From assembly GCF_009363795.1 (NCBI RefSeq), contig NZ_CP045420.1, forward strand, positions 1,841,001 through 1,905,000: a DNA stretch of 64,000 nt, given 5' to 3'. Numbering within the stretch: position 1 is the first letter of the stretch; each line of letters begins with the position of its first letter. Shown here in pieces: positions 37,554 through 45,374 of the stretch. The DNA comes from Palleronia sp. THAF1. Lineage in GTDB: Bacteria > Pseudomonadota > Alphaproteobacteria > Rhodobacterales > Rhodobacteraceae. The notes under the pieces were generated by a model. That model did not search any database, was not told the origin of the DNA, and was given only the letters and a program-made list of their open reading frames with translations. The position numbers were made by a program, and so were the translations under genes.

Positions 37554-38222
37554 TTACGCTTGGGCAAGCGCACCAGCCAAACCGGCGAAAAGTCGCTTGC
37601 CGTCGGTGCCACCCAAGGCGGGATCGGCTGCCCGCTCGGGATGGGGCATCATCCCCAGCACGCGGCGATTCTCCGACAGCACACCCGCGATATTGTGGAC
37701 CGACCCATTCGGATTCTCGGCGTAGCTGAAGGCAACGCGCCCCTCGCCGCGCAACCGGGCCAACGTGTCCGCGTCGGCGGTGTAGTTGCCATCATGGTGC
37801 GCGATGGGGATCTGGATGGTCTCGCCCGCAGTGTAACCTTCGGTAAATGCGCTTTCGGCGTCGCCCACCACCAGCGGCACGGTGCGGCAGATGTACTTGA
37901 TGCCGGCGTTGCGCATCAGCGCACCGGGCAAAAGCTGCGTCTCCGTCAGCACTTGGAACCCGTTGCAGATACCCAGAACAAAGCCACCGCGCACCGCATG
38001 ATCCGCGACAGCCCGACACACCGGAGAGGTCGCGGCGATGGCGCCCGACCGCAGGTAGTCGCCGTAAGAAAACCCGCCCGGCACGCCGACCACGTCGACC
38101 CCATCGGGCAGCGTCTGTTCTTTGTGCCAGACCATTTTCACGGCAAATCCGGCATCCTCGAACGCGACCTTGAGGTCGCGGTCGCAGTTCGATCCGGGGA
38201 ATACGATGACTGCCGCTCTCAT
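37554..38222 (-). CDS. purQ: Phosphoribosylformylglycinamidine synthase glutaminase subunit PurQ
   Basis: PurQ releases ammonia from glutamine for PurL in step four of purine synthesis; in organisms with small PurL it works with PurS. The 222-aa protein has the nucleophile in GICNGFQ (Cys86) and the partners in MMPHPER (His194, Glu196). The ATG at 38222 overlaps the stop of the HAD gene as ATGA. purL is not in view. Confidence 0.97.
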   Translation of the reverse strand: MRAAVIVFPGSNCDRDLKVAFEDAGFAVKMVWHKEQTLPDGVDVVGVPGGFSYGDYLRSGAIAATSPVCRAVADHAVRGGFVLGICNGFQVLTETQLLPGALMRNAGIKYICRTVPLVVGDAESAFTEGYTAGETIQIPIAHHDGNYTADADTLARLRGEGRVAFSYAENPNGSVHNIAGVLSENRRVLGMMPHPERAADPALGGTDGKRLFAGLAGALAQA

Positions 38223-38758
38223 ACGCGCGCCTCCTCGATGCGGACCATCATGGCCTCGGCATCGGACCAGCGGTCCAGCCGATAGGCCGGATCCTCGTCC
38301 AGATTGTGGTGGGCCGTGAAGCAGACCCCCTGCCCCATGAACCCGTCGAAATGTCGGGTATGGTCGTCGATCAGAACATCGGCGTTCAGGATGCTCTTGT
38401 CGCCGCAGAACACGAGGTTCAGCCGGTCGATGAACGGGAAGTGACGCTCCATCCAGGCGATCTTGTGGCTGCATGATGCGGGATATTCCATGGCGGCCGT
38501 CGCGATGAAGACCTCGTGTCGGTCTTGCAAAGCGCGCAACCCGTCCACCGCGCCATCCACCACAGGGGCGTTCGCGAATGGCAGACCCGTATGCATCACA
38601 CGCGCCATTTCAGTCGCGGTCGCCTCAGGCACCATGTCCTTGAATTCACGGCCCCGCGCGACCTCGCGGCTGATCTCGATGCCCATATCGGCCAGGATTC
38701 GCTGCTTCACGGCGGCGGTGTCGGCGATCACCTCGTCCATGTCGATGGCGATGCGCAT
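38219..38758 (-). CDS. HAD-type 5'(3')-deoxyribonucleotidase-like phosphatase
   Basis: This 179-aa HAD hydrolase has motif I DMDEV (Asp6, Asp8), a TAA motif II in [11 protein letters not shown], a lysine in [11 protein letters not shown] and the acidic motif IDDHTRHF. These match the NT5C/5'(3')-nucleotidase group that dephosphorylates deoxynucleoside or nucleoside monophosphates. It is inserted between purS and purQ with a one-base overlap to purS (TGATG) and an ATGA overlap to purQ. A role in nucleotide salvage or purine homeostasis is likely, but the exact substrate is not shown by sequence. Confidence 0.85.
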   Translation of the reverse strand: MRIAIDMDEVIADTAAVKQRILADMGIEISREVARGREFKDMVPEATATEMARVMHTGLPFANAPVVDGAVDGLRALQDRHEVFIATAAMEYPASCSHKIAWMERHFPFIDRLNLVFCGDKSILNADVLIDDHTRHFDGFMGQGVCFTAHHNLDEDPAYRLDRWSDAEAMMVRIEEARV

Positions 38759-38988
38759 CACGGCATTTCCACGGTGTAGCTTTCGATCACCGTGTTCGCC
38801 AGAAGCCGCTCGCACATCTGTGCGACCTCGTCTTCCGTCGTGCCATCGGCCACGTCGAGCGCGATCACCTTGCCCTGCCGCACGCCGTTCACGCCGTCAA
38901 AGCCCATCGCCCCCAAGGCATGGCGGATCGCCTCGCCCTGCGGATCCAGAACGCCCTCCTTCAGCATCACGACAACACGAACCTTCAT
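38758..38988 (-). CDS. purS: Phosphoribosylformylglycinamidine synthase subunit PurS
   Basis: PurS is the 76-aa small subunit that bridges PurL and PurQ. The sequence begins MKVRVVVMLKEGVLDPQG and contains the family helix GEAIRHALGAMGF followed by VRQGKVIALDV. Length and motif match. It follows purC with a 48-base gap that holds a copy of the recurring GGTATTT element. Confidence 0.95.
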   Translation of the reverse strand: MKVRVVVMLKEGVLDPQGEAIRHALGAMGFDGVNGVRQGKVIALDVADGTTEDEVAQMCERLLANTVIESYTVEMP

Positions 38989-38996
38989 GGCGCCTA

Positions 38997-39020
38997 CCCT
39001 CTTTGCTTTCCTGAAATACC
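38997..39020 (-). repeat. Intergenic GGTATTT element, copy between purC and purS
   Basis: On the minus strand GGTATTTCAGGAAAGCAAAG (39020-39001) is followed by AGGG. It is co-directional with the operon and sits 9 bases before the purS ATG, where AGAGGG could act as ribosome site. No clear GC hairpin precedes it. Confidence 0.65.
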
Positions 39021-39036
39021 CAAAGCCCGCAGTTGG

Positions 39037-39798
39037 TCAGTTGATCAGCGTTGGCTTCGGCGCGTGGGTCACGTTGGACGGCAACACGCCAAGGCGACGG
39101 GCCACTTCGGTATAGGCGTCGGTCAGAGAGCCCAGATCCCGGCGGAACACGTCCTTGTCCAGCTTCTGGCCGCTTTCGATGTCCCACAGGCGGCACGAAT
39201 CGGGGCTGATCTCATCGGCCACGATCAGGCGCATGAAGTCATTGTCCCAGACGCGACCGATCTCGATCTTGAAGTCCACCAGCTTGATGCCGACGGCCAG
39301 CATCATGCCAGACATGAAATCGTTCACCCGCAGCGCCAGCGCCACCATGTCGTCCAGGTCACGTTGCTCGGCCCAGCCGAACGCCATGATATGCTCTTCC
39401 GACACCAGCGGATCGCCCAGCTTGTCGTCCTTCAGGCAGAATTCGACGATGGGACGCGGCAGAGCCGTACCCTCTTCGATCCCCAGACGCTTGGACAGCG
39501 ATCCGGCGGCGAAGTTGCGCACGATGACTTCCAGCGGGATGATCTCGACCTGGCGGATCAACTGCTCGCGCATGTTCAAGCGCTTGATGAAATGCGTCGG
39601 CACGCCGATCTGCGCGAGGCCGGTCATGAAGAACTCTGACAGGCGGTTGTTCAGCACACCCTTGCCCTCGATCGTCGCCTTCTTCTCGGCGTTGAAGGCG
39701 GTGGCGTCGTCCTTGAAATATTGTACCAAAGTGCCGGGCTCCGGACCCTCGTAGAGAATTTTCGCCTTGCCTTCGTAGACCTTGTTGCGCCGTGCCAT
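39037..39798 (-). CDS. purC: Phosphoribosylaminoimidazole-succinocarboxamide synthase
   Basis: PurC (SAICAR synthetase) joins CAIR and aspartate in purine synthesis. The 253-aa protein begins [20 protein letters not shown]. It has the signatures [11 protein letters not shown]-like ([20 protein letters not shown]) and [10 protein letters not shown] followed by [11 protein letters not shown]. The ATG at 39798 with AAAGGG upstream gives the family length. It heads the purC-purS-HAD-purQ operon and is divergent from the DUF1476 gene. Confidence 0.97.
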   Translation of the reverse strand: MARRNKVYEGKAKILYEGPEPGTLVQYFKDDATAFNAEKKATIEGKGVLNNRLSEFFMTGLAQIGVPTHFIKRLNMREQLIRQVEIIPLEVIVRNFAAGSLSKRLGIEEGTALPRPIVEFCLKDDKLGDPLVSEEHIMAFGWAEQRDLDDMVALALRVNDFMSGMMLAVGIKLVDFKIEIGRVWDNDFMRLIVADEISPDSCRLWDIESGQKLDKDVFRRDLGSLTDAYTEVARRLGVLPSNVTHAPKPTLIN

Positions 39799-39868
39799 TC
39801 GGGGGCCCTTTCGCCAGTTCCGCCCGCCTATAGGACAAAGCCGCAAACCCGACAAGGACGCGCCGCGC

Positions 39869-39897
39869 TTGGAAACGTCGTGCGCCATGCGCATATC
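39869..39897 (+). promoter_or_regulatory. Candidate promoter of the DUF1476 gene
   Basis: TTGGAA (39869-39874) and CATATC (39892-39897) are 17 bases apart, 34 bases before the ATG at 39932, in the divergent gap to purC. The match to consensus is moderate. Confidence 0.3.
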
Positions 39898-39931
39898 GAT
39901 CAAGTGACATTCACCAAAGGGAGAGACCGAC

Positions 39932-40237
39932 ATGGCATCGATGGAAGACCGCAAGAAATCCTTCGAAGATAAGTTCGCCCACGACGCCGACATGCAGTTC
40001 AAGGCCGAATCCCGCCGCAACCGCCTGCTCGGCCACTGGGCCGCAGGCCTGCTGGACCGTGATCCGACGGAATACGCCAAGGAAGTCGCCCGCGCCGACT
40101 TCGAGGAAGCAGGCGACGAAGACGTCTATCGCAAGCTTGCAGGCGATCTGGAGGGCAAGGCCGACGAGGCGACCATCCGCGCCAAGATGGCAGAGATGAT
40201 GGATCAGGCGAAAGCCGACCTCGCCGACAAGGGCTAG
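39932..40237 (+). CDS. DUF1476 protein, F1-ATPase inhibitor zeta subunit type
   Basis: The 101-aa helical protein belongs to DUF1476, the family of the Paracoccus denitrificans F1F0-ATPase zeta subunit, which blocks ATP hydrolysis by inserting its N-terminal helix into F1. The N-terminus [20 protein letters not shown] is the inhibitory segment, followed by the four-helix core ([13 protein letters not shown] ... [19 protein letters not shown]). GGGAG lies upstream. The ATP synthase genes are not nearby; here it is divergent from purC. Confidence 0.93.
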   Translation: MASMEDRKKSFEDKFAHDADMQFKAESRRNRLLGHWAAGLLDRDPTEYAKEVARADFEEAGDEDVYRKLAGDLEGKADEATIRAKMAEMMDQAKADLADKG

Positions 40238-40279
40238 CCTGGCTTGCTTCATGCAGGCCGCGCATGACATCTTGAAGAA

Positions 40280-40320
40280 CGCGCGTTTGCGCGGGCGCGG
40301 TGGCTGTGCGATGCCCGCGC
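40280..40320 (+). promoter_or_regulatory. Mutually exclusive hairpins in the leader of the homocysteine methyltransferase gene
   Basis: Stem A pairs CGCGC (40280-40284) with GCGCG (40289-40293) around GTTT. Stem B pairs GCGCGGGC (40289-40296) with GCCCGCGC (40313-40320). The two compete for bases 40289-40293. The start codon is 25 bases after stem B. Such switching stems are typical of attenuators or riboswitches, but no known methionine-related riboswitch motif is recognisable. Confidence 0.35.
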
Positions 40321-40344
40321 GACCCATTCATTCAAGGACAGACC

Positions 40345-41361
40345 ATGCCCGACGCCCTGACGAAGATGCTTTCAACCCGCGACTGGATCCTCGCCGATGG
40401 CGCCACGGGCACCACGCTGTTCAACATGGGCCTGTCGTCCGGCGACAGCCCGGAGTTCTGGAACGTGGACCGCCCCGACGACATTCGCGCCCTGTATTCC
40501 GGGCCGGTGCAGTCCGGCTCTGACCTGTTCCTGACCAACACCTTCGGCGGCAACGCCGCGCGCTTGAAACTGCACGACGGTCAGGACCGCGTACGAGAGC
40601 TGAACCGCGCGGGCGCTGAACTGGGTCGCGAAGTGGCCGACACGGCCGGTCGTCCGATCATCGTGGCAGGCTCTATGGGTCCGACCGGCGAGGTCATGGC
40701 TCCGCTGGGCGCGCTGACCCATGAGCTGGCCGTCGAGATGTTTCACGAACAGGCAGAGGGCTTGAAGGAAGGCGGCGTTGACGTTCTTTGGGTCGAGACG
40801 ATCAGTGCCCCGGAAGAGTACCGCGCCGCTGCCGAGGCCGCTGCACTGGTGGATATGCCCTTCTGCGGCACCATGAGCTTCGACACCGCCGGACGCACGA
40901 TGATGGGCACGACCAGCGAAGAAATGGTCAAGATCGTCGGCAAGATGAAGCACGCCCCCCTGGCCTTCGGCGCAAACTGCGGCGTCGGCGCGTCCGATCT
41001 GCTGCGCACCGTTCTGGGTTTCATCGAGGCTGGCGCATCCCGCCCCGTCATCGCCAAGGGCAACGCAGGGATTCCCAAGTACGTCGACGGGCACATCCAC
41101 TACGACGGCACGCCAGAGGTCATGGCGAACTATGCCGAAATGGCGCGCAACTGCGGCGCGCGGATCATCGGCGGCTGCTGCGGCACGACGCCGGAGCATC
41201 TGACCGCGATGAAAGAGGCGCTGGAAACCCGCCCCAAGGGCGACGCGCCGACGCTGGAAGAGATCGGCGCGAAGCTGGGCGGATTCTCGTCCGCCAGTGA
41301 CGGCACCGGCGACCAAAGCGGCCAGCCCCAGCGCGAACGCCGCGGGCGTCGGCGCACCTGA
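40345..41361 (+). CDS. bmt: Homocysteine S-methyltransferase (betaine-homocysteine type; split methionine synthase component)
   Basis: This 338-aa protein contains the zinc-dependent homocysteine-binding TIM barrel. ADGATGTTLFNMG and NTFGGNAARL form the substrate site, and the zinc ligands are Cys212 (FGANCGVG) and Cys278/Cys279 (GGCCGTT). It lacks folate and B12 domains. In Rhodobacterales such proteins are annotated as betaine-homocysteine methyltransferase, and I recall reports that they act as the homocysteine module of a methionine synthase split into separate proteins. The B12-binding module lies 1.6 kb downstream. The C-terminal 30 residues are a disordered Gln/Arg tail. Confidence 0.92.
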   Translation: MPDALTKMLSTRDWILADGATGTTLFNMGLSSGDSPEFWNVDRPDDIRALYSGPVQSGSDLFLTNTFGGNAARLKLHDGQDRVRELNRAGAELGREVADTAGRPIIVAGSMGPTGEVMAPLGALTHELAVEMFHEQAEGLKEGGVDVLWVETISAPEEYRAAAEAAALVDMPFCGTMSFDTAGRTMMGTTSEEMVKIVGKMKHAPLAFGANCGVGASDLLRTVLGFIEAGASRPVIAKGNAGIPKYVDGHIHYDGTPEVMANYAEMARNCGARIIGGCCGTTPEHLTAMKEALETRPKGDAPTLEEIGAKLGGFSSASDGTGDQSGQPQRERRGRRRT

Positions 41362-41374
41362 GCGATTACAGAGC

Positions 41375-41422
41375 GAGGGGCTCTGCCCCTCACACTCCCC
41401 GAGGTATTTTCGGAACAGTGAA
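41375..41422 (+). repeat. Intergenic hairpin-GGTATTT element, copy between bmt and chorismate mutase
   Basis: The stem GAGGGGC (41375-41381) / GCCCCTC (41385-41391) leads to CCCCGAG, GGTATTTTCGGAACAGTGAA and a final G. From CCCCGAG onward it matches the 18821-18867 copy at all but two positions. It ends nine bases before the chorismate mutase ATG. Confidence 0.7.
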
Positions 41423-41431
41423 GGACAGGCG

Positions 41432-41746
41432 ATGAGCGACCGGCGCACGGCAAAAGAGTGCAGCAACATGTCCGAGCTGCGCGCCGCCATCGACAGTATC
41501 GACCGCGATCTGATCGAGTTGCTGGCCGAGCGGGTTGGTTATATCGACCGCGCGGCGCAGTTGAAGCCAGCCGAAGGTCTGCCCGCGCGGACGACGGATC
41601 GGATCGCTGCCGTCGTCGCGAATGTGCGTGCGTTGGCGGAGGATAAGGATCTCGATCCTGATCTGGCCGAACAGATCTGGCGGCTGTTCATAGAATGGGC
41701 CATTGTACGCGAAGAAAAGGTGCTGGGTCCGTCAGTCGAAGAGTGA
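41432..41746 (+). CDS. Chorismate mutase (AroQ type)
   Basis: This 104-aa helical protein begins with a short tail and then ELRAAIDSIDRDLIELLAER, the AroQ/CM_2 signature. A basic helix (RTTDRIAAVVANVRAL) and the C-terminal LAEQIWRLFIEWAIVREE follow. It converts chorismate to prephenate for Phe/Tyr synthesis; the closely related isochorismate-pyruvate lyase activity cannot be excluded. AAGGA precedes the ATG at 41432. Its last 15 bases overlap the end of the convergent radical-SAM gene. Confidence 0.9.
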   Translation: MSDRRTAKECSNMSELRAAIDSIDRDLIELLAERVGYIDRAAQLKPAEGLPARTTDRIAAVVANVRALAEDKDLDPDLAEQIWRLFIEWAIVREEKVLGPSVEE

Positions 41747-42814
41747 CGGCTGATCCGCGTCCCCCAGCGGCACCGCGAACAGATCGCTGCGCAGGGGTGG
41801 CAGGTCGGTCTTCAGCCCCAGTCGCCTTACCGCCATTTCGAACCGCTTGGCTGTCAGCTCGGCGAACAGACCCTCTCCCCGCATCCGGTGACCCCAGTCC
41901 GCCGAATAAAGCGCGCCGCCGTGCATCTCGCGCACGCGGGCAAGCACCTTGTCTCGCTTGTTCGGCGCGTGACGCTCCAGCCAATCTTCAAACAAGCCCG
42001 CGACTTCGAACGGCAGACGCAGCATGATCCAAGAGGCCGCAACAGCGCCCGCGTCGCGCGCCGCAGCCAGGATCGCGTCGATTTCTGTGTCCGTCAGGCC
42101 CGGCACGACAGGAGAGACCATCACCCGCACTTCAACCCCGGCCTTCGCCAAGCGTTCGATCGCCTGCAAACGCCGCTTGGGCGACGGCACGCGCGGCTCC
42201 ATCGTGCGGGCCAGTTCGGCATCCAGCGTTGTGATGCTGATGCCGGCCCGCGCCAGCCCTTGCCCGCTCATCCGAGCCAATATGTCGGCGTCGCGTTCGA
42301 TCATCACGCCCTTGGTGGCGATGGCGACCGGGTGGCGGAAGCGCTCCAACACCTCCAACACCTGCCGCATCACGCGCCACTCCCGCTCTATCGGCTGATA
42401 GGGGTCGGTGTTCGTTCCGATGGCGATGGTGGCAGGCCGGTAGCTGCGGGCGCGCAATTGCCGCTCCAACACCGCCGCCGCGTCTGGTCGCGCGATCAGC
42501 TTGGTCTCGAAATCAAGGCCGGGCGACATCCCCAAGTAGCCGTGCGAGGGCCGCGCGAAGCAGTAGATGCAACCGTGCTCACACCCCCGATAGGGATTGA
42601 TGGATCGATCGAACGAGATGTCAGGAGAGGTGTTGCGTGCGATGATGCTGCGGGGCCGTTCCACCGACACTTCCGTCCGCGCCAACGCAGGCTCATCCGG
42701 AGTCCAGCCATCATCCACCGCCTCTCGCACATGGGCATCGAACCGCGTCTCTGGGTTGCGGTCGGTCCCACGGGCGCGCGTGCGCTTGTGCGGTTGAGGC
42801 GGCAGGTCGGTCAT
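41732..42814 (-). CDS. PA0069-family radical SAM protein
   Basis: This 360-aa radical SAM enzyme has the cluster motif GCEHGCIYC (Cys78, Cys82, Cys85) inside the phrase SINPYRG, which is typical of the PA0069/Rv2578c (SplB-like) group. Downstream are GTNTDPYQPIE and VMVSPVVPGLTD. The reaction of the family is unknown to me; relatives are spore photoproduct lyase-like. It is convergent with chorismate mutase and divergent from the B12-binding gene. Confidence 0.88.
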   Translation of the reverse strand: MTDLPPQPHKRTRARGTDRNPETRFDAHVREAVDDGWTPDEPALARTEVSVERPRSIIARNTSPDISFDRSINPYRGCEHGCIYCFARPSHGYLGMSPGLDFETKLIARPDAAAVLERQLRARSYRPATIAIGTNTDPYQPIEREWRVMRQVLEVLERFRHPVAIATKGVMIERDADILARMSGQGLARAGISITTLDAELARTMEPRVPSPKRRLQAIERLAKAGVEVRVMVSPVVPGLTDTEIDAILAAARDAGAVAASWIMLRLPFEVAGLFEDWLERHAPNKRDKVLARVREMHGGALYSADWGHRMRGEGLFAELTAKRFEMAVRRLGLKTDLPPLRSDLFAVPLGDADQPSLFD

Positions 42815-42978
42815 AGCCGCAAGTTAGAACATAAAGGGAACGCGCGAAACCCTCATATCCTTCATGTGCAACGTGCATTTGACGGAGTGTCGGCAAATAG
42901 CGCAGTGACGTCGCAAACATATCAGCCCGCGCGACGCTTTTGCGCGCAATGGCGGGAAACCCGAAGGAGGCCGGAGCA

Positions 42979-43683
42979 ATGGCGGACGACGAAGAAATCA
43001 TCCTGGCCGATCTGAGCGACGACGAGCTTGTCGAGCAGATGATGGACGATCTGTACGACGGCATGAAAGCCGAGATCGAAGAATCGGTGATCATCCTGCT
43101 CGAACGTGGATGGACCCCCTACGACATTCTGACCAAGGCGCTTGTCGCTGGCATGACCATCGTGGGTCACGACTTCCGCGATGGCATCCTGTTCGTGCCC
43201 GAAGTGCTGCTGGCCGCGAACGCCATGAAGGGCGGCATGGCGATTCTGAAGCCGCTGCTGGTCGAGACCGGCGCGCCGCGCATGGGCAAGATGGTGATCG
43301 GCACCGTGAAGGGCGATATCCACGACATCGGAAAGAACCTTGTGTCGATGATGATGGAGGGCGCGGGCTTCGAAGTCGTGGACCTTGGCATCAACAACCC
43401 GGTCGAGGCCTATCTGGAGGCGCTGGAGCGCGAGCAGCCGGATATTCTTGGCATGTCTGCCCTGCTGACGACCACGATGCCCTACATGAAGGTCGTGATC
43501 GATACGATGTCCGAACAAGGCATCCGCGACAACTACATCGTGCTGGTCGGCGGCGCGCCCCTAAACGAAGAGTTTGGTCGCGCGATCGGGGCTGACGCCT
43601 ACTGCCGCGACGCGGCCGTCGCGGTCGAGACGGCCAAGGACTTCGTAGCGCGCAAGCACAACCAGATGGGCGCACAGGCCTGA
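42979..43683 (+). CDS. Corrinoid (cobalamin-binding) protein, split methionine synthase component
   Basis: This 234-aa protein has a helical cap (about residues 10-95, EILTKALVAGMTIVGHDF-like) and a Rossmann B12-binding domain with the DxHxxG motif GDIHDIGKNL, in which His115 is the lower cobalt ligand. SALLTTTMPYM and VGGAPLNEEFG complete the domain. It resembles the cobalamin domains of MetH or MtbC-type corrinoid proteins. With the homocysteine-binding protein upstream it can supply two of the parts of a split MetH; folate-binding and reactivation parts are not in view. AAGGAGG lies 8 bases before the ATG at 42979. Confidence 0.92.
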   Translation: MADDEEIILADLSDDELVEQMMDDLYDGMKAEIEESVIILLERGWTPYDILTKALVAGMTIVGHDFRDGILFVPEVLLAANAMKGGMAILKPLLVETGAPRMGKMVIGTVKGDIHDIGKNLVSMMMEGAGFEVVDLGINNPVEAYLEALEREQPDILGMSALLTTTMPYMKVVIDTMSEQGIRDNYIVLVGGAPLNEEFGRAIGADAYCRDAAVAVETAKDFVARKHNQMGAQA

Positions 43684-43741
43684 TCGGATGGTGCGGGCCG
43701 CACGACTTGCGGCCCCTCCCCCGACCTCCCATCTATTAACC

Positions 43742-43888
43742 ATGCCCACGCACATCTTCCTGCTGATCCTCGTCTCCGTAATCGCCGCCGCCGGATTAAC
43801 AGTCTGGGGCGTTACCGCTATTGGCTGGCCCATCGCGGCAGTTCTGCCCGCCACGCTGGTCGCTGCCCTTCTCATGCGCCGCTTGTGA
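43742..43888 (+). CDS. 48-aa small membrane protein coupled to DUF1638
   Basis: The ATG at 43742 opens a 48-codon frame to TGA at 43888. The product begins MPTHIFLLILVSVIAAAGLT and continues VWGVTAIGWPIAAVLPATLVAAL, ending LMRRL. It has two short membrane segments (about 5-22 and 25-44) and a basic C-terminus. Its TGA overlaps the GTG start of the DUF1638 gene as GTGA, which supports real translation. No strong ribosome site precedes it. The function is unknown. Confidence 0.6.
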   Translation: MPTHIFLLILVSVIAAAGLTVWGVTAIGWPIAAVLPATLVAALLMRRL

Positions 43889-44514
43889 GTCTACCGGACG
43901 ATCACGCCCTGACCGAAGACGGTATCGCCCCGAACGGGCGGGGCCGCGTGCTGGTTTTGGCCTGCGGTGCGCTGGCGCGAGAGATCACCGCGCTGACGCG
44001 GCAAACTGGTTTGAGCCACGTGGATCTCGCCTGCCTGCCTGCCATTCTGCACAACACGCCCGCGCGCATCGTAACCGCGTTGCGCGCGGCGGTAGAGCGC
44101 CATCGCGAAGACTACGATACGATCCTGATCGGTTACGGCGACTGCGGCACCGGCGGCGAAATTGACGCGCTTTGTGCCGAATTGGGTCTGGACCGCTTGC
44201 CGGGCGCACACTGCTACGCGTTCTTCGAAGGCGTGGATGCGTTCGCCGCACGCGATGAGATCGACGCATTCTACCTGACGGATTTCCTCGCCCGTCAGTT
44301 CGACGCTTTCGTGACGCGCCCCCTTGGACTGGACCGTCACCCAGAGTTGCGGGACATGTATTTCGGGAACTACCGGAAGGTTGTCTTCATGGCGCAGACG
44401 GATGATGCGGTGCTGACTGAAAAAGCGAAAGCTGCCGCCGATGCGCTCGGCCTAGGCTTCGAGCGACGTTTCACGGGCTACGGCGATCTCGAAACGACGG
44501 TGACCGGGCTTTAG
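43885..44514 (+). CDS. DUF1638 protein
   Basis: This 209-aa protein matches the DUF1638 pattern: a VLACGALAREI strand, LPAILHNTPARI, then YGDCGTGGEIDALC with two conserved cysteines, and HCYAFFEG. From memory, DUF1638 genes often lie beside corrinoid proteins and methyltransferases, as here, so a role in corrinoid methyl transfer or its reactivation is plausible but unproven. The start is GTG at 43885, overlapping the 48-aa ORF. Its TAG overlaps the kdsA stop on the opposite strand. Confidence 0.85.
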   Translation: MSLPDDHALTEDGIAPNGRGRVLVLACGALAREITALTRQTGLSHVDLACLPAILHNTPARIVTALRAAVERHREDYDTILIGYGDCGTGGEIDALCAELGLDRLPGAHCYAFFEGVDAFAARDEIDAFYLTDFLARQFDAFVTRPLGLDRHPELRDMYFGNYRKVVFMAQTDDAVLTEKAKAAADALGLGFERRFTGYGDLETTVTGL

Positions 44515-45329
44515 CCCTGCTTCATCAGATCGTCGATGGCGCGCAGGCGTCCGATCAGGTCGCCCATCTGATCCACAGGGATCATGTTCGGGCCATCCGA
44601 CGGCGCATTGTCGGGGTCTTCATGCGTTTCGATGAACAGCGCCGACACGCCCACGGCGCAGGCCGCGCGGGCGAGCACCGGCGCGAACTGGCGTTGGCCG
44701 CCGCTGGTCGCGCCCTGCCCGCCGGGTTGTTGAACCGAGTGCGTGGCGTCGAAGACGACCGGGTAGCCCGTTTGCGCCATGATCGGCAGGCCACGGAAGT
44801 CGCTGACCAACGTATTGTAGCCAAAGCTGGTGCCACGGTCACACAGCATGATCCGCTCGTTTCCGGTCGACGCGATCTTGGTTGCCACATTCGCCATGTC
44901 CCAAGGTGCCAGAAACTGGCCCTTCTTGACGTTGATCGCCGCACCCGTCTCACCTGCCGCCAGCAGCAGGTCGGTCTGGCGGCACAGGAAGGCGGGGATC
45001 TGGATTACATCGCAGGCCTGTGCGGCCGGGCCGCAATGGTCGGGCAGATGCACGTCCGTCAGGGTCGGGCAGTCGAATTCCGCACCGATCTTCGACAGGA
45101 TGGACAGCCCTTCATCCATGCCAAGGCCCCGCGTGGACCCAAGCGAAGAGCGGTTGGCCTTGTCGTAACTGGCCTTGAAAATGAAGCGCGTACCCGTGGG
45201 CGCGCAGGCCTGCGCGATCCGCTCGGCCATCATGCGTGCGTGGTCCAGACTCTCCAGCTGGCACGGGCCGGTGATCAGGGCGAAAGGGTTGGCATCGCCG
45301 ACTTCGATATCGCGGATGGTGACGGTCAT
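44511..45329 (-). CDS. kdsA: 3-deoxy-8-phosphooctulonate synthase
   Basis: KdsA condenses arabinose 5-phosphate and PEP to KDO 8-phosphate for LPS core. The 272-aa protein has the family motifs ITGPCQLES, FKASYDKANRSS, VIQIPAFLCRQTDLL and VNVKKGQF-like (INVKKGQFLAPWDM). The Cys and Asn choices (ITGPCQ; IPAFLCRQTD) leave open the metal-dependent or metal-free class. The ATG at 45329 has AAGGG upstream and gives a family-length protein. It ends the GT-kdsD-kdsB-kdsA run. Confidence 0.96.
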   Translation of the reverse strand: MTVTIRDIEVGDANPFALITGPCQLESLDHARMMAERIAQACAPTGTRFIFKASYDKANRSSLGSTRGLGMDEGLSILSKIGAEFDCPTLTDVHLPDHCGPAAQACDVIQIPAFLCRQTDLLLAAGETGAAINVKKGQFLAPWDMANVATKIASTGNERIMLCDRGTSFGYNTLVSDFRGLPIMAQTGYPVVFDATHSVQQPGGQGATSGGQRQFAPVLARAACAVGVSALFIETHEDPDNAPSDGPNMIPVDQMGDLIGRLRAIDDLMKQG

Positions 45330-45350
45330 GGCATAGCCCTTCGGGATTTG

Positions 45351-45373
45351 GGTATTTGCAAAAAGCAAAGAAG
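45351..45373 (+). repeat. Intergenic GGTATTT element, copy in reverse orientation between kdsB and kdsA
   Basis: On the plus strand, opposite to the kds genes, GGTATTTGCAAAAAGCAAAG is followed by AAG. It fills most of the 45-base gap between the kdsB stop and the kdsA start. Its orientation shows that the element is not just a co-directional ribosome site. Confidence 0.65.
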
Positions 45374-45374
45374 A

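Noticed and set aside
40251-40523. A 90-codon frame containing LRGRGG, reminiscent of the NuoF flavin loop
   Set aside because: The likeness is limited to a few residues, the rest overlaps the methyltransferase gene out of frame, and no other NuoF motif follows.
42815-42978. A cobalamin riboswitch before the corrinoid protein gene
   Set aside because: The 164-base gap lacks the B12-box pattern and the long conserved core. Only a small TGCA-ACG-TGCA repeat was seen.
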